In this document: in pieces, positions 7,721 through 16,822 of the stretch
Position numbering within the stretch: position 1 is the stretch's first letter
How the letters are laid out: each line of letters opens with the position of its first letter
From: Vibrio maritimus
Lineage (GTDB): Bacteria > Pseudomonadota > Gammaproteobacteria > Enterobacterales > Vibrionaceae
Length of the DNA stretch: 64,000 nucleotides
Assembly: GCA_000755425.1 (NCBI GenBank)
Contig: BBMT01000009.1
Coordinates: 62,001 to 126,000, forward strand
Direction: 5' to 3'
Made by a program: the position numbers and the translations under genes
The notes under the pieces: model-generated
What the model saw: only the letters and a program-made list of their open reading frames with translations
The model's database searches: none
Told to the model about the DNA's origin: nothing

Positions 7721-9751
7721 ATGAATAAAGTGAGCTTAGTAGCAATGTCACTTGTCGTTGCGCTTGCTGGTTGTAGAGATAATAGCTCAAACAGTTCAGA
7801 CGATGGTGGTATCGTCACCCCACGTAACACTACTTTTACTGTGTTTGATGGTTACATCGAAAATGCTCGAGTATCTATTTGCGAAACAGAAGCGCTTACC
7901 AATTGTGAAGTCATTGGCAACACAGACGCTTTCGGTAATATTGATCTGCCTTCAGACAAAGTAGGCTTTGTTAAAGCGGAAGTCATCGCTGGTGTATCTA
8001 AAGACTCCGACAAATTAGGTTTCGTGACTCAAGGCTATACTATGGCTGGACAGACAGACACGACAACAATAAATCCATTCACTACCATTGCGACACTACA
8101 TCCAAGTATTACACTTGAAAGCCTGGCTGCTGATATTGGTGTTGATGCTTCAGCTTTATCCTCTGATTACATCGCTTTAGCTGATGCTGGCACACACTTA
8201 CTCGCTCGTACTGTCACGAAGCAACTGGCTAAAGGTGCTAGTGCTGAACGAGTTGTTGCTGTTGCACAAGTAGCGCAAGACAAAATCGAAGAGCTTGAGA
8301 GTAATGCTGTCGACCTAAATCAAGTTGAACTTGCTATTACTGTTGCTGAAAATGGTGATATCAATGTTGAAGACAAAATCTTCGTCACCGATGCTCGTTC
8401 TTTCCTAGAGCGTAACGAAGATGGGTCTCCTCTGTCATTATATTTCACTTCATTTGAAGCTTTATTTGCTAGCGAAGGCTCTAGCGAAGGCTTTTTTGAT
8501 GATGGTGTCTATACTACTGTCGAAAATGATCATCTCGATTACACCATTTCTCAAAACAATCTAACTATTAACGATGTTGATGGGGATTTCTCCACTCGTT
8601 TCTTCTATGTTTCTTCTGATATAGCATTGTCTGTATCTAACAGTGACTATCTCAACGAAATGATTATTCACTCAACTGACGATCTAACAAAATCAAATTT
8701 ATCAGACCTGGACCAGTTCACAGGCAAAACCTTGTACTTAATCGCTGATGATTCTCATGACAGCCCGTTTACTGATGCAATACTTGTTAAACTTGCTTTT
8801 GGCGAAAGTACAGTTGAAGTAACTGAAATTGATGAAGGCACCTCGCGAGTCTTCGATTACAACTTAGACAATGGAGGATTGCGCATTGATTTTGATCAGG
8901 GCGAAAGCGATCTACATCTTTTTCCTACTATCAGTAACGATGACTTGTCAGTGTGGTTTGACGACGAGAAAGATGTTTATGCGATGCTAATGGCTGATCA
9001 AGGCTTTGCTCAAAGCATTGTGAATGACTGGGTTGGGTCTCAAACCGAATTGGTAGGTACTTGGGTCGTTGATCGTAGCGAGCAAGACAATGAAAACGAA
9101 GTGTTAATGTTCACTTTCTTGAGTAATGGTCAATATATTCATACCGAGTATGATGTTGAAAGAGCCGGTGGTGAGCAATCTGGTATGGAGTGGGGGAACT
9201 ACAACGCAGACGGAAGTACGCTTCAAACGAGTGGGATCTTTGACCAAAACGGAGACACAGGAATCACAGATTTGTGGAATACCGACTATCTGAAGTTTGG
9301 CTTTACAAGTGAAGATAAGCTTGTCTATTACATAGTCGACGACAACGGTGATGCAGTAGATTCAATCTCTTTCGTTAAAGCCGATTCGAACGGCCTCGTA
9401 GGTACATGGGGGGTTAAAAACCCAGAAGTAGATGATGAAGAATTATTATTACTCACTTTCTTTGCAGATGGCACCTATGTTCACAACGAGGTTTATGATA
9501 AGTCACACCCTGATTTCTTAGATTCGGGGACTGAGTGGGGTAACTACTCAATAAATCCACAAACTAACCGTGCAACTATCAGTATCATCGAAGATTACAA
9601 TAACTCGATTGGCTTGTCCGACTTTGAGAATGGCAATGACGGACAAGAACTCTATCTAGAGGTAAAAGGTGATGTACTGACTCTAACCGTAATCGAATAC
9701 GAAGATGAAGTGCTGTTCGAAGAAGAGTTCGAGCTCCAACGAGTTAATTGA
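7721..9751 (+). CDS. Large secreted lipoprotein with two C-terminal GTW repeats
   Basis: The 676-residue product begins with a lipoprotein signal (MNKVSLVAMSLVVALAGC, lipidated Cys18) and a Ser/Asp-rich linker, so it should be anchored in the outer membrane. Residues 36-125 resemble the small beta-sandwich (FDGYIENA...V) seen at the start of other Vibrio and Shewanella surface lipoproteins. The C-terminus carries two related units, about 444-555 and 558-674, each with LVGTW, a TF...G.Y.H core and a later EWGNY. The protein is very acidic. I do not recognise a function; a binding or adhesion role is a guess. An AAGGAAAAAG ribosome site precedes the start. It is island cargo with no operon partner. 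Confidence 0.8.
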   Translation: MNKVSLVAMSLVVALAGCRDNSSNSSDDGGIVTPRNTTFTVFDGYIENARVSICETEALTNCEVIGNTDAFGNIDLPSDKVGFVKAEVIAGVSKDSDKLGFVTQGYTMAGQTDTTTINPFTTIATLHPSITLESLAADIGVDASALSSDYIALADAGTHLLARTVTKQLAKGASAERVVAVAQVAQDKIEELESNAVDLNQVELAITVAENGDINVEDKIFVTDARSFLERNEDGSPLSLYFTSFEALFASEGSSEGFFDDGVYTTVENDHLDYTISQNNLTINDVDGDFSTRFFYVSSDIALSVSNSDYLNEMIIHSTDDLTKSNLSDLDQFTGKTLYLIADDSHDSPFTDAILVKLAFGESTVEVTEIDEGTSRVFDYNLDNGGLRIDFDQGESDLHLFPTISNDDLSVWFDDEKDVYAMLMADQGFAQSIVNDWVGSQTELVGTWVVDRSEQDNENEVLMFTFLSNGQYIHTEYDVERAGGEQSGMEWGNYNADGSTLQTSGIFDQNGDTGITDLWNTDYLKFGFTSEDKLVYYIVDDNGDAVDSISFVKADSNGLVGTWGVKNPEVDDEELLLLTFFADGTYVHNEVYDKSHPDFLDSGTEWGNYSINPQTNRATISIIEDYNNSIGLSDFENGNDGQELYLEVKGDVLTLTVIEYEDEVLFEEEFELQRVN

Positions 9752-9812
9752 CCAGAGGCATTATTTTAGAAGCAAATTTAACAAGTGACTTGAGAGGCAT
9801 TTGCAACACGCA

Positions 9813-9848
9813 GCATTTTCACTAGATGTATGACACTAGTGAAAATGC
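9813..9848. terminator. Perfect 13-bp inverted repeat after the lipoprotein gene
   Basis: GCATTTTCACTAG and its exact complement are separated by ten bases. It lies between the lipoprotein stop (9751) and the next start (9883). It has no strong T-run, so it may be a terminator or a binding site for a regulator of the next gene. Confidence 0.5.
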
Positions 9849-9882
9849 ACACATAAAAAATTCATATCAGTAGGTTACATCT

Positions 9883-10227
9883 ATGAAAAAGCCGGTTATC
9901 GTAGTTCGAGCAAATGAAAATCTCGACAAAAAAGTGATTAACCAGATGATTTCACAGGGCTTTGCTCCGGGCTTTAAAGCCTCACTTGAGCGAGTAAATC
10001 GTGAAATCAATTTCATTGTAATAACGAACACAGACAATGATCGCGCAGTACTTGGTCGTATCACACGTGCAGTAGAACACAAATCGACTAAGCGAACAGA
10101 GCAAAATTTAAACGGTAGGATTGATATTTATTTTACAGATATTTATGAGCTAGACCCTCAACAACTTTATGAAAACGTAGAGTTTAATAATTCAAATCCC
10201 GTGCGTTACATAAACAAGTATTGGTAA
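9883..10227 (+). CDS. Hypothetical protein, 114 residues
   Basis: No family recognised. The protein is cytoplasmic by appearance (no signal or membrane segment), rich in Asn, Asp and Arg, with a predicted alpha/beta opening (KKPVIVVRANENLDKKVI) and a Tyr/Asn-rich tail ending in KYW. The ribosome binding site is weak. It stands alone between the lipoprotein gene and a decayed transposase, and could be a remnant or cargo gene. Confidence 0.5.
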   Translation: MKKPVIVVRANENLDKKVINQMISQGFAPGFKASLERVNREINFIVITNTDNDRAVLGRITRAVEHKSTKRTEQNLNGRIDIYFTDIYELDPQQLYENVEFNNSNPVRYINKYW

Positions 10228-10524
10228 TTATCGAGAAAATCGATGCATGTTGAATACGAGACTACTGTAAACAAGGCGATGTGTTAGTTTTAGTCAAAAG
10301 GCGAGAGTTAAGTACGTATGCTGTCGTCTGATTTATTTTACTTTAGATTGTTAGGCCGTAAATTTGGTGGTGTTTTCATAAAAAAGGATGGTTTGTATGA
10401 CTGTGCTCCTTCTTATATCTGCCTTGAAATATATTAAGGGTTAGTCCTTCCAAAGTATTTATTAAATGCGCTCTCTAGGAGCACAGTTACTTCCATACAG
10501 CAGTAGTTTGGAAACTAGGCTAGT
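10228..10524. other. Gene-poor island stretch
   Basis: No gene seen. It contains an 11-bp inverted repeat (ACTGTGCTCCT at 10400-10410 and its complement at 10477-10487) and a ten-base partial match to the att core (AATTTGGTGG, 10361-10370). It probably holds the remains of the IS whose transposase fragment follows. Confidence 0.4.
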
Positions 10525-10835
10525 TTAAGTTTTAAATGAAGCCTCAACTTCCTTAACACAACCGCTTACACATGTTTAGTGGGGGCAAATAAGCAAGGAT
10601 TTAGCCAGCTTAAATATTGAGGTTAGAAAGCCCTTCAGCGCTCTCAATAGCATCGAGAGAACGCTTTCACCATCAGAGCGGTAGTAATGACTAATTCGCT
10701 GAATCAGCGAGGTCTACCACGCTTGCCTTGTTTGTTTTGCTTTCACTCGGCTATCGCTTCCTCATCAATTCAAAAGTTCAGAAAATTACGGTTGATTAAG
10801 AATTTATTGTATAGCTTCCGGTTAGTAGTTTTATA
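10525..10835 (-). pseudogene. Remnant of an IS5-family transposase
   Basis: Minus-strand translation gives pieces in the order of the N-terminal third of IS5-type transposases: YKTTNRKLYNKFLINR, NFLNF-stop-IDEEAIAE-stop, KQNKQGKRGRPR-stop, FSELVITTALMVK, then shifted GFLTSIFKLAKSL and KEVEASFKT. Three TGA codons replace expected Trp or Arg codons, and one or more frameshifts follow. The remaining two thirds with the DDE residues are absent. This is an old, dead insertion. Confidence 0.75.
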
Positions 10836-11018
10836 AAGAGAAGTAGATATGAAGCTACGTAGATTGATGGGTGTAGCCGATCAGATCGTAGCTTCTTGAT
10901 TTAGTTCTATCGATTTAAGCAACAAGGCTTACTTTAACTCAAAGTTTCTCGATGAAGTTAGTAATTAACAATACTTTTGCAAGAAAACCATAAGTGCAGA
11001 CTTGACTAGTTTCCTGTA
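10836..11018. other. Gap between IS remnant and cassette end
   Basis: No gene. A nine-base inverted repeat (GAAGCTACG 10851-10859 and its complement 10887-10895) with a 27-nt loop is the only structure. It might end transcription of the minus-strand cassette, but there is no clear T-run. Confidence 0.35.
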
Positions 11019-11315
11019 TTACTGTACTGACTCTGCAAGCTTATAAAAGCCTTCGTAATCTTCTTCTATCTTCATGCACATATGGATATATTCATTAGAT
11101 GTCATTCCTAACCTTGCTGCGTTCATTTCAAGAAACCTAGTCAGAAATTCATTACCACCTTCCATTTTCGTTTCACTTTGAAATCGTGACATTTGTCCAA
11201 TGATCCCACACCCACCGTGCATCTTGCTCGTTACAAGCATCTTTAACATGAAATCGTCTTTAGCTAATGCTGATGTAGATAATAAAATCGTTAAAAAGAG
11301 AGTGATTTTTTTCAT
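11019..11315 (-). CDS. Small exported protein, 98 residues, unknown
   Basis: The protein has a clear signal peptide (MKKITLFLTILLSTSALA, cut before KDD). The mature part of about 80 residues is rich in Met and Glu and has two Cys (GGCG and HMCMK) that could form a disulfide in the periplasm. No family recognised. It is the last gene of the minus-strand cassette and follows another small exported gene by 26 bp, so the two are probably co-transcribed. Confidence 0.65.
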   Translation of the reverse strand: MKKITLFLTILLSTSALAKDDFMLKMLVTSKMHGGCGIIGQMSRFQSETKMEGGNEFLTRFLEMNAARLGMTSNEYIHMCMKIEEDYEGFYKLAESVQ

Positions 11316-11341
11316 TTTTTATTTTCATTCCATTTCTATAG

Positions 11342-11707
11342 TTAGTTTTTTCCTGTTGAAAAATTACTACCTAACAAGACTTCGCTAAATTTGTTGTCAA
11401 TATATTTACAACTGTCAAAGTTAGGGTTTAAAGCGATGTTTTTAAGTGCTCTAAGCTTATTCTTTAATATTTTGGTGTTTTTTTCAATGTAATAATCCAT
11501 AAATGCCACACCATCTTCTTTATATCCTGCATTAAGTGCCGCCTTAAAGATAATTTCACTTTGGGGCATGCTATATGCGTTCATACAATAAATCTGGTGA
11601 GCATGAGCATGAGCAGCCATTCGGGTGAAATCATACGTATTTGAGTTCTTTTTAGCATACACATTTGTAGACAGGAATATTATGGTTATTGTAAGGATGT
11701 TCCGCAT
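11342..11707 (-). CDS. Small exported protein, 121 residues, unknown
   Basis: It starts with a signal peptide (MRNILTITIIFLSTNVYA, cut before KKN). The mature part holds a His/Ala-rich motif (MAAHAHAHQIYC) and a second Cys near the C-terminus (DSCKY), so one disulfide is possible. Size, export and two-Cys layout resemble the downstream neighbour, but I see no convincing sequence homology between them. Function unknown; host-surface or competing-phage effects are possible in a satellite but not shown. Confidence 0.65.
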   Translation of the reverse strand: MRNILTITIIFLSTNVYAKKNSNTYDFTRMAAHAHAHQIYCMNAYSMPQSEIIFKAALNAGYKEDGVAFMDYYIEKNTKILKNKLRALKNIALNPNFDSCKYIDNKFSEVLLGSNFSTGKN

Positions 11708-11959
11708 AAAAATCCACTAGTTCATCAATTTGTAATAGTATATACAATGCTACTCTATTTAGAATAGGTTTGTATATCATTGATAGTTATTTTTAAGCAT
11801 ATTGCTACTATTTTTCAACAAACTTGGGGGCATTAGGTCAAACAGTCAGATACATCTACATTGAGTAAATAAAACAGATAGATTACATTAAGACTAATTC
11901 AACTGACTTATGTATGCTCAACTTGGTAAGGCTGTGGTTGCGCGATGGAAGTGTACTCT

Positions 11960-12184
11960 TCATTCGTCAATCTTATCTCTACCGCGCCGTTCTCCGTAAT
12001 TAAGACAACTGCTGATAAAGCGCCAGTCGGACTCGGTAACGGCGTCGTTCTCGCTGAGGACATCAAGCCCTGTGCCTTCTATGTCTTTCAAGACATCATC
12101 AGTGTTAGTTGTTGTGGGGAGGTTGTTCTGCTTTTTGCAAAGCCAGCCTCCGCTATTGAGATAGGCTCTGATTCTGTTGAACAT
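11960..12184 (-). CDS. Hypothetical protein, 74 residues
   Basis: A short soluble protein without a known domain, begins MFNRIRAYLNSGGWLCKK and is acidic in its second half. The GAGGAA site six to eleven bases before ATG 12184 supports it as a real gene over the overlapping plus-strand frame. It lies in the distal part of the satellite cassette. Confidence 0.55.
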   Translation of the reverse strand: MFNRIRAYLNSGGWLCKKQNNLPTTTNTDDVLKDIEGTGLDVLSENDAVTESDWRFISSCLNYGERRGRDKIDE

Positions 12185-12332
12185 ATTCGTTCCTCGTGAA
12201 CTTGATCGTTACAATAAGCAATATAGACCAAAGTTCTTGAGTTCAAAAATCGGATAAATTTCCGACACGCATATATGGAGTAGGGGGAGGGGGTATTGCA
12301 TTTTGGTCACGCCCCCCCTATACTAACGCTTA

Positions 12333-12608
12333 CTACTTCTTTAGTTTCTTTTCTTCCGCCAGTTCCCGAAGTAACAATCGTATTTCCTCCATTGCTGCGA
12401 TGATTCTATCTGTCCTCTCACGCAGTTGGCTTTCGTGATCAGGTGGAAAAATCGGAGTTCTCTCTATTTCATAGTAGAGCGACAGGTCAGGTCTTTCACC
12501 AGTAGGTGTGTTTACAAGCACCTTGGTGATTACTGCCACTGGCTGAGAGCGCGCGGTGTTTGTAAGTAGTAAGCATATTGCAGCGAAAATGATAGTTCTT
12601 AAGCCCAT
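12333..12608 (-). CDS. Small exported protein with C-terminal coiled coil, 91 residues
   Basis: Signal peptide MGLRTIIFAAICLLLTNTARS is followed by a short beta-like part and a charged C-terminal helix (about 60-91, with RTDRIIAAMEEIRLLLREL) that looks like a coiled coil. An AGAGGG site precedes ATG 12608. It follows the terS-like gene in the same direction. Rz/spanin-like shape is a possibility, but no lipobox or spanin partner is visible. Confidence 0.6.
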   Translation of the reverse strand: MGLRTIIFAAICLLLTNTARSQPVAVITKVLVNTPTGERPDLSLYYEIERTPIFPPDHESQLRERTDRIIAAMEEIRLLLRELAEEKKLKK

Positions 12609-12654
12609 AGATACCCTCTAAAAGTGGCACTCAGTGAGTATTATAACTATTATG

Positions 12655-13146
12655 TTAAATTATAAGTGTCTGAAAATTATTGACTTGGTAGCGGGGAGCG
12701 TCCTCTGCATCCTTGGCCATGTCGGTCAAAAGAAAAGCGAGAGGATTGCTTTGATCACCAGACAGCTCCACTTGATTCTTCGGATTCCAATTGTCGCGTT
12801 TACGACATTTCAACCAATACTCCGCAGCACGAACGTCAGGTGGTAACTGTTCTTGGTAGTCAACAATCTCACCAGAACTCAGTACCTTTTGCTTGTTTAA
12901 CGTAACACCCATTGCACGCGTAAAGAGGCTATGTGCCACCTCGGCGTCTGCTGCTAACTTTCCTCTCTTTCTAGCTTCTGCAAACTCAGGATATAAGCTA
13001 CCCCAGTGAAAGATGGTGTCGCGGTGAACCTCAAAGAAATCCGCTATGTCCTGATCTCGGGCACCCATAAGGCAAAGCTTGTAGACCTGCAGAGCGTATT
13101 GAGGTTTGTATTTGCTGTGGTTTCTATTCCCTGATGGTGCTGCCAT
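12655..13146 (-). CDS. Phage terminase small subunit-like protein (TerS)
   Basis: The start MAAPSGNRNHSKYKPQ, a helix-turn-helix segment (GARDQDIADFFEVHRDTIFHW, about 31-50) and the later YQEQLPPDVRAAEYWLKCRK block match small terminase-like proteins of tailed phages. TerS recognises the pac/cos site on phage DNA and guides the large subunit. ATG 13146 is chosen for its GAGGG site; an upstream in-frame start has none. No large terminase, portal or capsid gene is nearby. A lone TerS is typical of phage-inducible chromosomal islands, which redirect helper packaging to their own DNA. Confidence 0.72.
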   Translation of the reverse strand: MAAPSGNRNHSKYKPQYALQVYKLCLMGARDQDIADFFEVHRDTIFHWGSLYPEFAEARKRGKLAADAEVAHSLFTRAMGVTLNKQKVLSSGEIVDYQEQLPPDVRAAEYWLKCRKRDNWNPKNQVELSGDQSNPLAFLLTDMAKDAEDAPRYQVNNFQTLII

Positions 13147-13419
13147 GGTTACCCTCTTCTTTTTGTTCTGTGTGATCAATTGTTCTTGCTGACAGTTACA
13201 ATCAGAAAGGCCTAGTGTGTCGGAGTCAATTCACGGTGACTATATGCTCAAACGTTTAGGTCGCTCCAAAAGCCTCTGTTTAAGTTACTAACCTCAAGGT
13301 GAAAAAAGTGGAGTTCACTTAGCTACGCTGTCTGTATTAAAGTTGTTGGTGCGACCTAGAGCAGTTCTTTGAGTAAAGGGATGTTGTAACAACACCCCTC
13401 ACTATTTTCACTAAAATGA

Positions 13420-15911
13420 CTAAACAACGTTATTAAAAATAATGTTGGGTTCAACAAGATAAAGCGTACTGAAAACCCTATATCCGTTGTATATGGAGGT
13501 TGAATGCCCAAGCGCTTCCATGTGCTGAACGAATGTTGTTTTCTTGTAGGCATGAACTCCGCAACGGTTGCACCAGTCGCGGTATAAGTTGTAACCCCAA
13601 GTTAGTTTCAAGGGTGCTTTGGAGATCCCACTCCCACGATACTGAATACCGTTATCATCGGAATCCTCGAGCCAACCTTGAACGCTGTTACCATCCGTTT
13701 TCCATTTTAATAAGCAATCAAAATGGGCTGGAGACATGTATAGGCCATTCTTAAGATAATCTTCTACACCAGCAATAGCCCAACGCAGGACAGAGGGAAG
13801 CTCTTCAGAGATAATGCGATCAAGCAGTCCGGCATCTCGCTCGCTATCGGGTTTGGTGTTGTTAAAGTGAACTATGTACCAGCGACGATAAAACCCGTCG
13901 GTATGGTCTGTCGTCTTGGGGTAATAGTTCCCATTGAACCAGTTGGTCGCAGATGGCACGTAAGTGAATGTCTTGCCGTATGGTTCGCGAGCCCCAATCC
14001 TGTCTCCGCTGATAATAGACTTAAACAAAGCACTCGGTAACGGCTTATTCTTTTCCATCTCAGGAACTAAGTTAAACCGTTTGCCTGCCATAGCAGCACG
14101 TTGATACTCATCATCAAAGGCATACGGAGATATCGACGTTATAGCTTCTTCTGGGAGCATGCTCGAGAGAACTTTTAGTACCACAGATTTCCCAGAACCA
14201 GGCGCTCCATAAAGAAATACTGCACGTTGTTGTTGAGGCATAATACCAAATAGAGATAGACCAAAAGCCATACGCAGTTGGCGAATCTGTTCATTTGGAT
14301 AAAGGCCGACAAAAGCTTCGTTAATCATGTTCAAGAATGCTTTTGGTTCAGCGTCTTCGCTTGGGTTAAAGCCTAAACAGTGTCGGGCACGATGAAGCGG
14401 TGTGGTTTCTTCGAGAGTCACTTTGCTATTTTGAATGCAAAGAAAACCGTCGGGAGTATTGACCCCAAAGGGAGCATTTTCAAAAAATGACTGTTCTTCT
14501 TGAAGGTCATAGGCGAAGTTTGCAACTGAACGATAGTCGCTTCCTCGTTTACAATACTTTTGGTCGTTGAACTTATGGAAGACTTCTGCACCCAGCTTAG
14601 ATAGTTTCTTTTCTTCCCAAAGTCCCGTAACTGATTGATAAGTCCACATTGAGCCAAAAGCGCCTACCATTTCAGTTTCACCAGCATTACTTACTAGCTT
14701 AGATGCCATTTCTCCATGGCTAAGTTGAGTTGGCTTTTCTTTCATGGATAGCTTGTGCATACGACTTTTCATGTCTTTGAAGGGCACACCTGTCTGTGCT
14801 TTTAACTTAGTCATCATGCGCGTTTGGAAAAGTGTGTCTGCTGAATCAATGAATTTTAGAGCTTTATCGAACACTTCTGTGTCTTCTGCTTCGATAGAGA
14901 GATGTTCGATCGCATCGTCAAAACTATCGATAGATCTCGCAGGCACGATAGTGTTGGCAATAAGAGATCCTAAGAGTGCTTCCAGTCCATTTGAGCAGGC
15001 AAAGTCGTTCCAGTCCGAACCATCATTCACGGATTCAAATTTGGGCATTGAATAGGCGATATTTTCTTCTTCGAATAGTTTAAGTGCTATTTCTTTGCCT
15101 TTGTTGCCTTTTCCCTCTGCTTCCTTAGCTGCGTCATTATCTGCAGCAACTACTACCACCGCGTTTGGAAATATCTCTTTTGTGGTTGGGGCGACAACTA
15201 AAAGGTTGTTTGCGTTGAATGCGCAGACGACTGTTTTACTAGTTGCCTCGTGAATGCTCGCAGCAGTAGCGTATCCCTCTGCGACGTAAACAGTGTCAGT
15301 CTCGCCTTCTAATACAAACATTCCACCTTTGGTAGTGCCTTTGCTCATGAAGAACTTGTTTCCTTCACCGGTGATAGCCTGAAGGGAGATGAGCTTTTCC
15401 TTTGCATCTTTGACAGGCACAATTAAAACGTTGTCTAGTGTGCCGGATAGAGTGGGGTTATCAAAAAACTCTGAACGAGGAATAGATTTCATCCAGTAAA
15501 GCCCTTTAAGCGATAGGCCACCTTTGAGTTTTGCGTAAGGGTGAGAGTTATCTGCAGCGTCGGCCGCTAATACGACTGTATTGGCGTAGTTCTGGCGTTC
15601 TTTTGCGGTTGTCTCAATGGCTGTCTTGGAGTTCTCAAGCATCTTGCTGATGATGAGTTTGTTCTCCAAAGTAAGTGACGAACGAGGTGTAGAGCTCCAT
15701 GTATGCTGTACGCCAGCTCGGCAGCAACCAAAGATGCCAACAAGGATGCCGTTTGGGTTGTTATGGAGTACATAGTAGCCAGACTTATCCCCTAGTTTCC
15801 CATTGCTGCTGAAGCGGTAGAGTGTTCCATCGGTATTAATTTCCTCTGGGGGGTTAGTCCCTCTGCAGTAATAGCGTCTATAAACATCGATAGGGCAGAT
15901 TGATGTAACAT
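13420..15911 (-). CDS. Satellite primase-helicase, Toprim plus SF3 helicase (frameshift near 15849)
   Basis: The likely replication initiator of the island. From ATG 15911 (GGAGGG site, one base after alpA) translation starts MLHQSALSMFIDAITAEGL, and continues in the next frame as PPEEINTDGTLYRF after a run of six C where seven are expected. The 830-residue product then has GYYVLHNNPNG and GCCRAGVQHTW (N-terminal domain of P4-type primases), a Toprim fold with VYVAEGYATA (Glu near 212) and AADND (about 257-261), and a superfamily 3 helicase with Walker A GAPGSGKS (about 569-576). The frame break is most likely a sequence error. Without it only the 749-residue C-terminal part would be made. 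Confidence 0.85.
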
Positions 15912-15912
15912 A

Positions 15913-16191
15913 TTAACCCTCCAGCCCACTTAGCAATGAGAGGCTTAACTTTTCCTTACGCTCTTCCTTCAGGCGAGAGACTAATGTTTGGATCTTATCA
16001 TTTGAGTAACCATTGATGCGTGCGAGCATAACGCATTCAACTTCTGACTTAAGCCAGCCAACGCTACGAGCCCCGAGGTTTACTTGTGATGGAAACAAAC
16101 CATCGGCAACCTGCTTGTAGATAAAAGCACGAGAGACTCCGTAGGTGCTAAGGATGGAAGGTAAGCGCATAATGTGTTGATTGACGGTCAT
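15913..16191 (-). CDS. alpA: AlpA-family transcriptional regulator
   Basis: A 92-residue DNA-binding protein with a MerR-like winged helix: RLPSILSTYGVSRAFIYKQV and FPSQVNLGARSVGWLKSEV. AlpA proteins activate excision or replication genes in P4-like prophages and in Gram-negative PICIs. The start at 16191 has an AGGAG site. It is directly upstream of the primase gene (one base apart), so both form an operon. GCGGAC repeats lie just upstream. Confidence 0.85.
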   Translation of the reverse strand: MTVNQHIMRLPSILSTYGVSRAFIYKQVADGLFPSQVNLGARSVGWLKSEVECVMLARINGYSNDKIQTLVSRLKEERKEKLSLSLLSGLEG

Positions 16192-16240
16192 TAGAACTCC
16201 TGACGTCTTGTTGAACAATATGCGCTTATTAAACCCGATT

Positions 16241-16283
16241 GCGGACGATTAACGCGGACAATATTCAGTGTAAAAATGTCCGC
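16241..16283. promoter_or_regulatory. GCGGAC repeat cluster upstream of alpA
   Basis: GCGGAC occurs at 16241-16246 and 16254-16260 (direct, 13 bp apart) and inverted as TGTCCGC at 16277-16283. It is 50-90 bp upstream of alpA and overlaps the 3' end of the previous gene. It could be an operator for the alpA promoter or part of the replication origin. Confidence 0.45.
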
Positions 16284-16822
16284 AGATTAGGTTACTTAGA
16301 GTATTAATGCTTTTATCCGTAATATCTTTCGAACACTCATATAGCTTGGAGAGTGTTTGCGAATACACGTGATAACCTCTCTTTTGTAGCTCATCGACTC
16401 GTTGTTGTGCTTGAACAAGAGCGTCGAAAACGAGATCTGTCACATAGTTGTGAATACACAAACTGATTAGGTGGCAGCCTGCACCAGAGGAGGTACATAC
16501 GTTCAGTAGTTGTGTTATGAACGTTGAGACCTTCTCTTTTGAGCGACGAACTTGACGTGGAATATCTTGATTGTTATTGAGTCCAAACATGTGTCCAAGA
16601 GCTTCGGATAAAAGGTGTGGCGTGCCCCAATCTTACCAATCGTCAGATGGTCGGCGAGCAATGCTATTATACCGTTGGTCAGTGATACTCGCTGTTGCCC
16701 GAAATCTGTCGAAGAGAAACCAACTATTTGATTGAGCTTCCTTATTAAGAGACTGGTAGGTAGTTTGCCAGTGGACCAAAGCTCTAGTGTTGCGTTTAGC
16801 CTTTCAATTCTGTTGGCGTCAT
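16249..16822 (-). CDS. Island hypothetical protein with two probable frameshifts
   Basis: The clear open part is 16249-16590 (starting MFGLNNNQDIPRQVRR). Upstream, the minus strand stays open in another frame with protein-like sequence (LNATLELWSTGKLPTSLL, IVGFSSTDFGQQRVSL, LADHLTIGKIG) and joins the first if one G is restored in the G4 run at 16625-16628. A second missing base near 16808 would connect this to MTPTE at 16822. The rebuilt protein is mostly helical, has scattered Cys, and matches no family I know. If both bases are restored, the frame also joins the 76-residue gene upstream, giving one protein of about 259 residues. Confidence 0.5.

Noticed and set aside
10361..10370. Ten-base match (AATTTGGTGG) to the att core, possible inner boundary of the satellite
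   Set aside because: Too short to exclude chance, and it lacks the GAGCTGGCGG part that the outer copy at 6516 has.
11945..12199. Plus-strand ORF of 84 codons
   Set aside because: It overlaps the minus-strand gene 11960-12184, which has the better ribosome site and fits the cassette direction.
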